In this document: piece after piece, positions 49,318 through 58,308 of the stretch | How the letters are laid out: every line of letters begins with the position of its first letter | Position numbering within the stretch: position 1 is the stretch's first letter | Source of the DNA: Saccharospirillum sp043196875 | Lineage (GTDB): Bacteria; Pseudomonadota; Gammaproteobacteria; Pseudomonadales; Natronospirillaceae | DNA length: 64,000 nt | NCBI RefSeq assembly: GCF_043196875.1 | Contig: NZ_JBEBMX010000005.1 | Location: 1-64,000 of the forward strand | Direction: 5' to 3' | Program-made: the position numbers and the translations under genes | Notes under the pieces: generated by a model | What the model was told of the DNA's origin: nothing | What the model saw: only the letters and a program-made list of their open reading frames with translations | Databases searched by the model: none

Positions 49318-49407
49318 GGAGAGATGGCCGAGTGGCTGAAGGCGCGCCCCTGCTAAGGGCGTATGGGAGAAATCTCATCGAGGGTTCGAATCCCTCTCTC
49401 TCCGCCA
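49318..49407 (+). tRNA. tRNA-Ser (anticodon GCU)
   Basis: A 90-nt class II tRNA including an encoded CCA. GGAGAGA pairs with TCTCTCC in the acceptor stem; the anticodon loop is CTGCTAA (GCT); a long variable arm (GTATGGGAGAAATCTCATC region) and GGTTCGAATCC T-arm are present. TAAGAT at 49298-49303 with a GC-rich discriminator may be its -10 box. Confidence 0.97.
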
Positions 49408-49489
49408 TTTGCTCTTGCAGTGCTGGTTGATTGACAGCAGCCTGTCGCAGCAAAATCGATGATCGGTCGCTGACCGGTCATCGCGTTAA

Positions 49490-49566
49490 GCGCCCGTAGC
49501 TCAGCTGGATAGAGTACCTGGCTACGAACCAGGCGGTCGCACGTTCGAATCGTGCCGGGCGCGCCA
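49490..49566 (+). tRNA. tRNA-Arg (anticodon ACG)
   Basis: A 77-nt tRNA with encoded CCA. The acceptor stem is GCGCCCG / CGGGCGC, the anticodon stem CCTGG / CCAGG encloses CTACGAA, anticodon ACG (read as ICG after deamination), and the T-arm is CACGTTCGAATCGTG. It lies 82 bp after tRNA-Ser, probably in one transcript. Confidence 0.97.
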
Positions 49567-49705
49567 TTTCCCTTCTTGTAATATCCCTCCTTTTGGCACT
49601 GGTTTTGCCCTCTTGTTGCGTCTTTAATCAAGCTGGTTATGGCCTGTCTATTAGGCTGCTGTACCTACTTCGCCAACGCTCTGACTCAACAAATCCAGGG
49701 GGCTT

Positions 49706-50632
49706 ATGTCGACGTCTCTGATGATGGCTGTGAACGACATTCTTGATCAGCAGCCAGCCGATTCCGGTTGTTTCCATACCGCTGTTGCAGGATTGGACAT
49801 TATTCGATCTTTTGCGCAGGTGGAGGCCAATCACAGCCTCTATCGTCCGTCACTGTGCGTGGTATTAACCGGAGAAAAACAGATCTTGCTGGCAGACCAA
49901 TGTTTGTCCTACGGTCAAATGCAGGCTTTAGTTGTCAGTATGGACATGCCCGCTTGCGGGCGAATTGTTGAGGCTTCGAAAGCTGGCCCATTCGTGGGGA
50001 TTACGCTGGAATTGGATTTTTCCAAGCTGAGTGAGTTGATCTCCCAGATGGACCGTCCGCCCGTTCCCAGTTCGGCTGAAGCAACGGCTGTGTATGTCCT
50101 TGATATCGATGATCAACTGGCCGACTGTCTGCTGCGACTGATACGGCTGTCGCAAGATCCCCAGGCGGTTCCAATTCTCGCGCCGGCCATGATGCGTGAA
50201 ATTCACTACTGGCTGTTGCGCAGCCCTTATGGGATTGAATTGTGTAAGCTGGCCGAGCCCGAATCGCAGATGCATCGCATTGCTAAGGCGATCCAGTTGT
50301 TGCGTCAGCGCTATACCGAACCGCTGCGCGTTGACGAAATTGCCAAGTCGGTACAGATGAGCGCCTCTTCTTTTTATCAACATTTCAAAGCGATCACCTC
50401 ACTGTCGCCGATCCAGTATCAAAAGAAATTGCGTTTGCTCGAAGCCAGGCGGCTGATGGTCTCTGGTGCAATCCGGGTAACGGATGCGGCTTACCAGGTC
50501 GGCTACGAAAGCCTGGCTCAATTCAGCCGCGATTACAGCCGTGAATTCGGCGCAGCCCCAAAACGCGATATCACGACACTGCGCGCTCAGTTGACAGGGG
50601 TCTATAACGGCCTGGCTATGGCTGCCAACTGA
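49706..50632 (+). CDS. AraC-family transcriptional regulator
   Basis: A 308-residue regulator with an N-terminal cupin-like AraC type I ligand domain (about residues 20-180, SLYRPSLCVVLTGEKQI) and a C-terminal double helix-turn-helix (about 205-290: LRVDEIAKSVQMSASSFYQHFKAI and VTDAAYQVGYESLAQFSRDYSREFG). The ligand and targets are unknown. CAGGGGG precedes the ATG. The next gene, an SDR reductase on the same strand 165 bp downstream, is the natural target candidate; homologous regulator-SDR pairs are common. Confidence 0.9.
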   Translation: MSTSLMMAVNDILDQQPADSGCFHTAVAGLDIIRSFAQVEANHSLYRPSLCVVLTGEKQILLADQCLSYGQMQALVVSMDMPACGRIVEASKAGPFVGITLELDFSKLSELISQMDRPPVPSSAEATAVYVLDIDDQLADCLLRLIRLSQDPQAVPILAPAMMREIHYWLLRSPYGIELCKLAEPESQMHRIAKAIQLLRQRYTEPLRVDEIAKSVQMSASSFYQHFKAITSLSPIQYQKKLRLLEARRLMVSGAIRVTDAAYQVGYESLAQFSRDYSREFGAAPKRDITTLRAQLTGVYNGLAMAAN

Positions 50633-50797
50633 GACTGAAATGACGCCACTCAGTGCAGACCCGTATTATTTGGAGAAATGAGCAAATTTTATAAGAAATG
50701 CTGCAAGCGGATGGACATCTAAAAGCGCACTTTAGTGATGAACCCGCTGGCCACTATCAAGGCCGGCATCTGTCGTCATTCATTGCAGGAATTTCAG

Positions 50798-51712
50798 ATG
50801 GCACACTGGACTCAAGACAACATTCCCAACCTGGCAGGCCGCCTCGCCGTTATTACTGGAACCGGCGGAATTGGCTTTGAAACAGCACTGGCGATGGCGC
50901 GGGCGGGAGCCAGTGTCGTCATTGCCGGCCGTGATCCGGCTAAAGGGGCTGCTGCCGTCAAGACCATCAAGCAAGCTGTGCCCTCGGCGCGCCTAGACTT
51001 CGGTCAGCTGGACCTGGCGAATCTGGCTTCAATCAAAGCCTTCGCGACCGAGTTGGCGCAGCACCAGCAACGGCTGGATATTCTGATCAACAATGCCGGC
51101 ATCATGAATCCGCCTAAGCGGCGCGAGACTGCAGACGGCTTTGAATTGCAATTGGGTACGAATTATCTGGGCCATTTTGCGCTGACGGCCCATTTGTTAC
51201 CGCTGCTCAAAGCGGGTGATAGACCTCGGGTGGTTTCACTGAGCAGCGTTGCAGCCCGTTCCGGTGCAATTGATCTGAGCGACCTGCAGGCACAGCGCCG
51301 TTATGTGCCTATGGTGAGTTACAGTCAGTCGAAACTGGCGTGTCTGATGTTTGCGCTGGAACTCAATCGCCGCAGTGAAGCTGCAGGCTGGGGGATCAGC
51401 AGCCTTGCCGCCCATCCGGGTGTTTCACGCACTGACTTGTTGCCCAATGGCTCTGGTGCGAGCAGCGTGCAAGCGCGGATACGCCGTTATTTGCCGTTTC
51501 TGTTTCAGCCTGCTTGGCAGGGTGCATTACCCAGTCTCTACGCCGCCACTGAACCGACGGCCAAAGGCGGGCACTACTATGGACCGGACCGACTCGGCGG
51601 CACCCGCGGTTACCCCAAAGAAGACACATTGCCGAAACAGGCGTTGGATCAGGCGGTATCGGCACAGTTGTGGGCCCAGTCGGAGGCGCTCACTGGGGTG
51701 CACTTTGACTAA
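50798..51712 (+). CDS. Short-chain dehydrogenase/reductase (retinol dehydrogenase-like)
   Basis: A 304-residue Rossmann-fold oxidoreductase. The cofactor loop reads ITGTGGIGFETA, one residue shorter than the classic TGxxxGxG; NNAGIM, the catalytic Ser in SLSSVAAR and YSQSK (Tyr-x-x-x-Lys) are present. The C-terminal region around GGHYYGPDRLGGTRGYP is typical of the large retinol-dehydrogenase/WWOX-like SDRs. The substrate is unknown. ATG at 50798 follows AGGA by seven bases; the frame is open for 21 codons upstream. It is probably regulated by the AraC protein upstream. Confidence 0.88.
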   Translation: MAHWTQDNIPNLAGRLAVITGTGGIGFETALAMARAGASVVIAGRDPAKGAAAVKTIKQAVPSARLDFGQLDLANLASIKAFATELAQHQQRLDILINNAGIMNPPKRRETADGFELQLGTNYLGHFALTAHLLPLLKAGDRPRVVSLSSVAARSGAIDLSDLQAQRRYVPMVSYSQSKLACLMFALELNRRSEAAGWGISSLAAHPGVSRTDLLPNGSGASSVQARIRRYLPFLFQPAWQGALPSLYAATEPTAKGGHYYGPDRLGGTRGYPKEDTLPKQALDQAVSAQLWAQSEALTGVHFD

Positions 51713-51734
51713 CCCGTTTGGCGTTGATTAACGA

Positions 51735-52685
51735 TTAAGGCGTCGTCTGGGTCAGTGGTTGCAAGCGCTGATCCAGACGTTCCAAATCCCTTTCGCCTCG
51801 CACGCCCTGCCACAGCTGTTCCGCTTCCGGATGAACCTGTCGTAAATGGTTCAGCCACTGCTTCAATCGACCGGCGCAGTAACGTTCTGGCATCACTTGT
51901 CTAACCTCGCCCCAAAATTGTGTGATTAACGGTGCTAGGTGCGACCAACTGGTTTTGTCGGTTGCGGCGGTGTTGCGAATGCGTGCCGCCAGATCCGGAT
52001 TGCGGATGGCGCCTCGGCCGAGCATCACATCCCCGGTGCCGACGATGCTGACACAGCGTCGATAGTCCTCGGGTGTCCAGATATCGCCATTGGCAATCAG
52101 TGGCAGTCGAATGTGTTCAGCCAGCTTCGCTAACTGATCCCAATGCGCCGGCGGTGCATAGCCCTGAGCTTTGGTGCGGGCGTGGACCGTCAGTTCGGTC
52201 GCGCCTGCGCTTTCAATGGCCTGGGCGTTTTCAACCATCAGGCTGGCATCGTCATAACCCAGGCGCATCTTGGCGGAAACCACTACCTCGGCGGGCAATG
52301 CCTGGCGGACCGCTTGAACCACTCGATGGAGCGTTTCCGGCTCACGCAGCAAGATGGCGCCACCCTGGCTGCGATTGACCGTCTTGCTGGGGCAGCCGAA
52401 ATTCAAATCGATGCCGAAAGAACCCAGTTCAATCGCCTTTTGCGCGTTCGCGGCCATGGCGTCCAGATGATTGCCCAGCAATTGCACGCGCACCGGCGTG
52501 CCACTGGCGGTTTGCCCGTTATTCAGCAGTTCCGGGCAGACGCGATGAAAGACGCTGTCCGGCAAAGGCCGATCCACCACGCGCACAAATTCCGATACCA
52601 CCCAGTCGAAGCCGCCTTGGGCGGTAATCAGGCGGCGTAGAAAGTGGTCGGCGAGGCCTTCCATAGGAGCGAGAATCAAGCGCAT
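51735..52685 (-). CDS. dusC: tRNA-dihydrouridine(16) synthase
   Basis: A 316-residue FMN-dependent TIM-barrel enzyme that reduces uridine 16 in the tRNA D-loop. MRLILAPMEGLADHFLRRLI, SEFVRVVD, the catalytic Cys in DLNFGCPSKTVN, and the HARTKAQGY and GRGAIRNPDL blocks match DusC rather than DusA or DusB. It is convergent with the SDR gene (22 bp between the stops) and divergent from oadG. Confidence 0.94.
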   Translation of the reverse strand: MRLILAPMEGLADHFLRRLITAQGGFDWVVSEFVRVVDRPLPDSVFHRVCPELLNNGQTASGTPVRVQLLGNHLDAMAANAQKAIELGSFGIDLNFGCPSKTVNRSQGGAILLREPETLHRVVQAVRQALPAEVVVSAKMRLGYDDASLMVENAQAIESAGATELTVHARTKAQGYAPPAHWDQLAKLAEHIRLPLIANGDIWTPEDYRRCVSIVGTGDVMLGRGAIRNPDLAARIRNTAATDKTSWSHLAPLITQFWGEVRQVMPERYCAGRLKQWLNHLRQVHPEAEQLWQGVRGERDLERLDQRLQPLTQTTP

Positions 52686-53009
52686 GGGAGTTTGAATCGG
52701 TGGTTTGCAATGCGCCGAAAGTCTAGTCGAACGCTGGACTGGATCAAGAGAAAAAGCGCTGTCAATTCAAGATCTTGCAATGAATTGTTGTGAAAGTTGC
52801 CGAACCGGTCTCGGTTGCTTGTGTTCTCATTCTTGGGGTAACCTTTAGCGCGCTTGGGATTGTCCGCCCACTGGTCGCGGATAACAAATAAGTACAATGA
52901 AGGGCCGTTTGAGTGCCCGTTTGAAACCCAACAGCCCGGCCGCCAGGGTCCCGGCCATCTCCAATCGGTCGGACCGAGTGCGTCTGCCGGTAGAGCAAGG
53001 ACCTGTGCA
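52686..53009 (+). promoter_or_regulatory. dusC-oadG divergent intergenic region
   Basis: 324 bp without a convincing gene. A possible oad promoter is TTGCTT (52815-52820), an 18-bp spacer and TAACCT (52839-52844), followed by a GC-rich stretch. AAGGA at 52997-53001 is the oadG ribosome-binding site. No operator or riboswitch was recognised. Confidence 0.35.
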
Positions 53010-53237
53010 ATGACGAATCTGATGATGAACGGACTTGAGCTGATGCTGCTGGGCATGGGCACCGTCTTCGTCTTCCTCACCGTCCTGGTGATCGGCACCC
53101 TGGTTATGTCACGACTGATCATGCTGGCGCCTGGAACCCCCGAACCTGAACCTAAACGCGCTGGTCGTAACGGCCGCGACGACCTGTCTGAGGTCGCGGC
53201 AGTTGCTGCCGCAGTCAAGGCGGTACACGGCCGCTGA
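53010..53237 (+). CDS. oadG: Oxaloacetate decarboxylase gamma subunit
   Basis: A 75-residue protein with one transmembrane helix (about residues 9-36, LELMLLGMGTVFVFLTVLVI) and a hydrophilic, charged tail. This is the OadG layout; the subunit anchors the alpha chain to the membrane beta subunit. The family is poorly conserved, so the call rests on topology, size and the adjoining oadA and oadB. Confidence 0.9.
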   Translation: MTNLMMNGLELMLLGMGTVFVFLTVLVIGTLVMSRLIMLAPGTPEPEPKRAGRNGRDDLSEVAAVAAAVKAVHGR

Positions 53238-53279
53238 TGCTAACAAAGCATTACGAATTCCACCCTAAGGGCGAGCACC

Positions 53280-55073
53280 ATGACGACTCATAAAAATCCA
53301 ATTCAACTGACTGACGTCGTATTGCGCGACGCTCATCAGTCGCTGTTCGCGACCCGCCTGCGTCTCGACGACATGCTGCCGATCTGTGAAAAGCTGGATC
53401 AAATCGGTTACTGGTCGGTCGAATCCTGGGGCGGCGCCACCTTCGACGCCTGCATCCGTTACCTGGGAGAAGATCCCTGGGAGCGCATTCGTGAATTGAA
53501 GAAGGCGATGCCCAATACCCGCCAGCAGATGTTGCTGCGTGGCCAGAATTTGTTGGGTTATCGCCACTACGCAGACGACGTGGTCGATCGCTTTGTGGAA
53601 CGCGCGGTCACCAATGGCGTGGATGTTTTTCGCGTCTTCGATGCCATGAACGACCCGCGTAACCTGCAGCGCGCCATGGCGGCGGTGAAGAAAAACGGCG
53701 CTCACGCTCAGGGCACCATTTCCTACACCACGAGCCCGGTGCATAACACCGATGCCTGGGTGGAACTGGCGCAACAGGTAGCCGATATGGGCGCCGATTC
53801 GCTGGCGATTAAAGACATGGCCGGCATTCTGACACCTTACGATGCTTACGAACTGGTCAGTCGTTTGAAGGCCACCCTGGATATTCCGATTGCGCTGCAT
53901 TGCCACGCTACGGCGGGTCTGTCGTCAATGACCATTATGAAAGCCATCGAAGCCGGCATTGATCGGGTCGATACCGCTATTTCGTCCATGTCGATGACCT
54001 ACGGCCATTCGCCGACCGAGTCGATTGTCGCCATGTTGCAGGGCACCGACCGTGATCCGGGCTTCGATCTGCATAAACTTGAAGAAATCGCCGCCTATTT
54101 CCGCAGCGTGCGTAAAAAATACGCCGCTTTCGAAGGCCAGCTGCGTGGTGTCGATTCCCGCATTCTGGTAGCTCAGGTGCCTGGCGGCATGCTGACCAAT
54201 ATGGAAAGCCAACTGAAAGAGCAGGGCGCCGGCGACAAATTCGATCAGGTGCTCGAAGAAATTCCGCGCGTGCGTGAAGACCTCGGTTTTATCCCGCTGG
54301 TTACGCCGACCTCTCAGATTGTTGGTACCCAGGCGGTGCTCAATGTGCTGACCGGCGAACGTTACAAATCGATCTCCAAAGAAACCCAGGCCATTCTCAA
54401 AGGTGAGTATGGAGCGGCTCCGGCGCCGTTCAACAGTGACTTGCAAGGCAAGGTGCTCGATGGCGCCGAAGCCATTACTTGCCGCCCGGCGGATCTGATC
54501 GAGGCTGAGATGGATCGACTCAGTGATGAGCTCGCCGGTATCGCCAAAGACAAAGGCTTTCAACTGGCAGATGCGGCCGTCGACGATGTACTGACCTATG
54601 CCTTGTTCCCGCAGATCGGTTTGAAATTCCTGGAAAATCGCGGCAACCCGGATGCGTTTGAGCCGGTGCCGAGCGAAGCCAGCGCTGCGCCAGCGAAAGC
54701 CGGCGGTGACAGCGGCACCTACACCGTTGAAGTGAATGGCAAGTCCTATGTTGCCGAGGTTGATGCCAGCGGCGATGTCAGTGTCAGCATCAACGGCAAA
54801 GCCTATAAAACGCGCATCAGTGAAGGTGGTGAAGTCTCGGCATCTGCAGCGCCAGCGGCCAGCGGACTGGATATTCCGGCGCCACTGGCTGGCAACATCT
54901 TCAAGGTGTTGGTGCAGCCGGGCGACAGCGTTGAAGAAGGTGAGGTCGTGATGATCCTCGAGGCGATGAAGATGGAGACCGAAGTCAGCGCTCCGCAGGC
55001 GGGCACTGTTAGTGCTGTTTCGGTCAAGGCGGGCGACTCAGTCTCCGTCGGCGACACCCTGCTGACGCTGTGA
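53280..55073 (+). CDS. oadA: Oxaloacetate decarboxylase alpha subunit (biotin protein)
   Basis: A 597-residue subunit that carries out carboxyl transfer from oxaloacetate to biotin. The TIM-barrel carboxyltransferase domain starts TDVVLRDAHQSLFATRLR and includes the metal ligands in LHCHATAGLS; a linker rich in Ala, Ser and Gly leads to the biotinyl domain with the target lysine (about Lys564) in EAMKMETE. Together with OadB and OadG it forms a sodium-exporting decarboxylase in the inner membrane. Order G-A-B is standard. Confidence 0.96.
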   Translation: MTTHKNPIQLTDVVLRDAHQSLFATRLRLDDMLPICEKLDQIGYWSVESWGGATFDACIRYLGEDPWERIRELKKAMPNTRQQMLLRGQNLLGYRHYADDVVDRFVERAVTNGVDVFRVFDAMNDPRNLQRAMAAVKKNGAHAQGTISYTTSPVHNTDAWVELAQQVADMGADSLAIKDMAGILTPYDAYELVSRLKATLDIPIALHCHATAGLSSMTIMKAIEAGIDRVDTAISSMSMTYGHSPTESIVAMLQGTDRDPGFDLHKLEEIAAYFRSVRKKYAAFEGQLRGVDSRILVAQVPGGMLTNMESQLKEQGAGDKFDQVLEEIPRVREDLGFIPLVTPTSQIVGTQAVLNVLTGERYKSISKETQAILKGEYGAAPAPFNSDLQGKVLDGAEAITCRPADLIEAEMDRLSDELAGIAKDKGFQLADAAVDDVLTYALFPQIGLKFLENRGNPDAFEPVPSEASAAPAKAGGDSGTYTVEVNGKSYVAEVDASGDVSVSINGKAYKTRISEGGEVSASAAPAASGLDIPAPLAGNIFKVLVQPGDSVEEGEVVMILEAMKMETEVSAPQAGTVSAVSVKAGDSVSVGDTLLTL

Positions 55074-55080
55074 GGATGGC

Positions 55081-56247
55081 ATGGATAAACTGAATCTGTT
55101 GTTGAGTCAGTCGGGTTTCGCGAACCTGACCATCGGCCAGTTGTCGATGATTTTGGTCGGGCTGCTGCTGATCTTTCTGGCGATCCGCAAGGGCTTTGAA
55201 CCCTTGCTGCTGTTGCCCATCGGCTTCGGCGCCATCCTGGTTAATATTCCCGAAGCCGGCATGTACGCAGCGCCGGTCTATGACGCCGAAGGACACATGT
55301 TGGCGGCGGGCGGGCTGCTGTATTACGTCTACCACGTTGGTATCGAAAGTGGGGTTTTCCCGCTGCTGATCTTTATGGGCGTCGGCGCCATGACCGATTT
55401 CGGGCCGATGCTGGCGAATCCCAAAACCTTGTTCCTGGGTGCGGCTGCGCAGTTTGGTATTTTCGGTACCATCATCGGCGCGGTCTGGATGAGCTCGATG
55501 GGCTGGATGGATTTCTCGCTCACCGACGCCGCCGCCATTGGCATCATCGGTGGTGCTGACGGACCAACGTCCATCTTTATCGCCAGTCGGTTGGCGCCGG
55601 AACTGCTCGGTGCCATTGCCGTAGCGGCTTACAGCTATATGGCGCTGGTGCCTTTGATCCAGCCGCCGATCATGCGTCTGCTCACCACCAAGAAAGAACG
55701 CGCCATCACCATGACGCAGCTGCGCGTGGTGTCTAAGCGCGAGAAGATCATCTTCCCGTTGTTGGTGTTGGTCCTGGTGGCGTTGTTTCTGCCGTCGGCG
55801 ACGCCGCTGTTAGGCATGTTCTGTTTCGGTAATCTGATGCGTGAAAGTGGTGTGGTCGAACGCCTGAGCGACACGGCCCAGAATGCGTTGATGAATACCG
55901 TGACTATCTTTCTCGGTCTGGCGGTCGGCTCCAAACTCAGTGCCGAGGCGTTCTTGAACGTTGAGACACTGGGTATTCTGTTGCTCGGTCTGGCAGCTTT
56001 CTGTGTCGGCACCATGGCTGGCCTGCTGATGGCCAAGCTGATGAACGCCTTCAGCAAAACACCGATCAACCCGCTGATTGGTTCAGCCGGTGTTTCTGCC
56101 GTGCCAATGGCCGCGCGGGTGTCCAACAAGGTGGGCCTGGAAGCGAACAACCAGAATTTCCTGCTGATGCACGCCATGGGCCCGAACGTGGCCGGCGTGA
56201 TTGGTTCAGCCGTGGCTGCCGGTGTGTTGCTGGCCTATTTGGGCTGA
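55081..56247 (+). CDS. oadB: Oxaloacetate decarboxylase beta subunit (sodium pump)
   Basis: A 388-residue polytopic membrane protein that decarboxylates carboxybiotin and moves sodium ions outward. GGADGPTSIFIASRLAP with the conserved Asp, the FLGLAVGSKLSAEAFL segment and the GSAGVSAVPMAARV block are OadB hallmarks. About nine or more transmembrane helices are expected. It follows oadA by seven bases; a strong terminator closes the operon. The pump suggests use of a sodium gradient, consistent with a saline habitat. Confidence 0.96.
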   Translation: MDKLNLLLSQSGFANLTIGQLSMILVGLLLIFLAIRKGFEPLLLLPIGFGAILVNIPEAGMYAAPVYDAEGHMLAAGGLLYYVYHVGIESGVFPLLIFMGVGAMTDFGPMLANPKTLFLGAAAQFGIFGTIIGAVWMSSMGWMDFSLTDAAAIGIIGGADGPTSIFIASRLAPELLGAIAVAAYSYMALVPLIQPPIMRLLTTKKERAITMTQLRVVSKREKIIFPLLVLVLVALFLPSATPLLGMFCFGNLMRESGVVERLSDTAQNALMNTVTIFLGLAVGSKLSAEAFLNVETLGILLLGLAAFCVGTMAGLLMAKLMNAFSKTPINPLIGSAGVSAVPMAARVSNKVGLEANNQNFLLMHAMGPNVAGVIGSAVAAGVLLAYLG

Positions 56248-56266
56248 AACCGGTCGCTGTCGAATC

Positions 56267-56291
56267 AACGCCGCCTTCGGGCGGCGTTTTT
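56267..56291 (+). terminator. Intrinsic terminator after oadB
   Basis: AACGCCGCC / GGCGGCGTT stem with a TTCG tetraloop followed by TTTTTCG. It separates oadGAB from the ZorAB-like operon. Confidence 0.92.
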
Positions 56292-56368
56292 CGTTCTGGT
56301 GAGCTATTTGGTCGCCCGCCCGGCCATGGCATACTGCCGTTTTGATTTTTCCTCTTTAAGGATGGTTC

Positions 56369-57613
56369 ATGGAAATTCTGGCGTCGTTTTCGGCCCTGAC
56401 CTGGTTCTTTATGGTGGCGATTCTGGGCTTATTGCTGTATTTCCACGGCCCGGTCTATTCAGCTCATACGGCCAACTACACTCCCAGCATCCTCACCTCC
56501 ATCGGCATCTTCGGTACCTTTATCGGGGTGGCGCTGGGTCTGGCCAGCTTTGATACCAGCGATATTCAGGCCAGTGTGCCCGATCTGCTGAACGGTCTGA
56601 AAACTGCCTTCTGGACGTCGATTGCCGGTCTGGCAGGCGCTTTGACGATCAAGTTTCGTTACGCCATTTCCAGCATGAGAGTGCGCGCGCATCGTGAAGC
56701 CAAGCAGACGGCGACGATGGACGACCTGGCCTGGCATCTGGAGCGTATTTCCAACCACCTCAGTGGTGAGGAAGATGAAGCGCTGACCGTCATGCTTAAA
56801 GATCAGCATCAGGCACAATTGGCGCGTCAGCAGGAAATGGTCGATGTCATCCGTAACTATCAGGCGGATATGACCGAAGCCAACAAGACCGCGCTGCAGG
56901 AAGCCATTGGCCATGTGATGCGCGAATTCAACACCCGCATTGAAGAACAATATGGCGAAAACTTCCGCCGTCTGAACGAAGCTGTGGGTCGCATGGCGGA
57001 ATGGCAGCAGCAGAATCGTGAGCAGATTAACGAGCTGGTTGAGAGCAATAAGATCAGTGCCGAAAGCGCGCGTGCCGGTGCCGAAGCGTTCGAGCGGTTG
57101 ATCAAGCAGACGCAGTCTTTCACCAGTGTCGCTGAAGATATGGAAACCCTGCTGTCGGCACTGCGCACTCAGAGTGAAAACCTGCGCGATTATCTGTCGA
57201 CATTCTCGTCTTTGGTGGCCGATGCTCATCAGGGCTTGCCGCAATTGGAAAACCGCATTCTGCAATTGACCGACAGCTTGAGAGATGTGGTGGAAGGCCA
57301 GGGCGCCCAGATGCGTCAACTGTTGGAAGATGCCGCCGGCGGCATTCGCGATACCAGCGAGAAGGTGAACGAAGCGCTGGTCAATGGCACCACCACGGCT
57401 CAAACCCGTCTGGGCAAGCAGTTAAATGAATTGCTGGAGCGCAATGACGTTCAGATCAAAAAGCTGGATGAAGCCATGGAAGCTGAACTGAACAAGGCAC
57501 TGAAATCCTTTGGTTATCAGCTGACCGCTTTGTCGGAGAAATTCGTTAACGACTACACGCCGCTGACCGATCGTCTGCATGACCTGATCAAGGTTGCGGA
57601 AGCGTCCAAATGA
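56369..57613 (+). CDS. ZorA-like MotA/TolQ/ExbB proton-channel protein
   Basis: A 414-residue protein with three predicted transmembrane helices (about residues 9-25, 38-59, 79-95) followed by about 300 residues of cytoplasmic helical, coiled-coil tail. TPSILTSIGIFGTFIGVALG and GLKTAFWTSIAGLAGAL are the pore-lining motifs of the MotA/TolQ/ExbB superfamily, with the conserved threonines Thr50 and Thr83. The long tail and the NYTPSILTSIGIFGTF wording are closest to ZorA of the Zorya anti-phage system rather than to flagellar MotA or TolQ. A weak promoter (TTTGGT, 17 bp, CATACT at 56330-56335) and AAGGA precede it. It overlaps the ZorB-like gene by four bases. Confidence 0.82.
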   Translation: MEILASFSALTWFFMVAILGLLLYFHGPVYSAHTANYTPSILTSIGIFGTFIGVALGLASFDTSDIQASVPDLLNGLKTAFWTSIAGLAGALTIKFRYAISSMRVRAHREAKQTATMDDLAWHLERISNHLSGEEDEALTVMLKDQHQAQLARQQEMVDVIRNYQADMTEANKTALQEAIGHVMREFNTRIEEQYGENFRRLNEAVGRMAEWQQQNREQINELVESNKISAESARAGAEAFERLIKQTQSFTSVAEDMETLLSALRTQSENLRDYLSTFSSLVADAHQGLPQLENRILQLTDSLRDVVEGQGAQMRQLLEDAAGGIRDTSEKVNEALVNGTTTAQTRLGKQLNELLERNDVQIKKLDEAMEAELNKALKSFGYQLTALSEKFVNDYTPLTDRLHDLIKVAEASK

Positions 57614-58308
57614 ACAGCGATCAGGAACACATCGAACAGGAAGAACATTGGGTCTCGGTCAGTGACTTGATGGCCGGCTTGATGATGGTCTTTCTGCTGG
57701 TCGCCATCGTCTTTATGGTCAATGCCGAAATTGAACGCAACAAGGTGCGCGATGTGGCGATTTTGTACGATCGCTTGCGCACCCAGTTGTACCAGGATCT
57801 GGTCAATGAATTCGCCCCGGATCTTGATCGTTGGGGCGCGGAAATCGATCCCGACCTGAGCATTCGTTTTAATCGCGAAGAGCTGACCTTCGCTCAGGGC
57901 GAAAGCAATTTACGGCCGGAATTTGAAGATATTTTGAGTGAATTTTTCCCGCGTTATCTGCGCATTATTACCTCGGAAAAATACCGTCACGACATTGCCG
58001 AAGTGCGCATCGAAGGACACACCTCCAGCGGTTGGGCCGGACAAAGCGAAGACGCCGCCTATATTCTGAATATGGGACTGAGTCAGGCGCGTACCCGTTC
58101 AGCGCTCGACTACGTGTTGAATCTGGATGCGGTGGAAAGCGAACGCACTTGGCTGAAACAACATATGACGGCGAACGGTTTGTCGTCCTCGAAACCGGTG
58201 CTCAATGCCGATGGCAATGAAGATTCTGACCGTTCCCGGCGCGTCGAATTTCGGGTACGGACCGATGCGGAAAGCCGTATCGCTTCCATTCTTGAGAGCC
58301 AGCTGTAA
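57610..58308 (+). CDS. ZorB-like MotB/OmpA-family protein
   Basis: A 232-residue protein with a short acidic N-terminus, one transmembrane helix (WVSVSDLMAGLMMVFLLVAI, about residues 14-37) and a periplasmic OmpA-like domain. Asp19 in the helix is the expected proton-carrying residue of MotB/ExbD/ZorB proteins. In the OmpA-like domain VRIEGHTSS (132-140), LSQARTRSALDYV (158-169) and RSRRVEFRV (208-216) align with peptidoglycan-binding blocks, although the usual Asp after GHT is Ser. With the preceding ZorA-like protein it should form a peptidoglycan-anchored, ion-driven motor. The pair is translationally coupled. Confidence 0.82.
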   Translation: MNSDQEHIEQEEHWVSVSDLMAGLMMVFLLVAIVFMVNAEIERNKVRDVAILYDRLRTQLYQDLVNEFAPDLDRWGAEIDPDLSIRFNREELTFAQGESNLRPEFEDILSEFFPRYLRIITSEKYRHDIAEVRIEGHTSSGWAGQSEDAAYILNMGLSQARTRSALDYVLNLDAVESERTWLKQHMTANGLSSSKPVLNADGNEDSDRSRRVEFRVRTDAESRIASILESQL

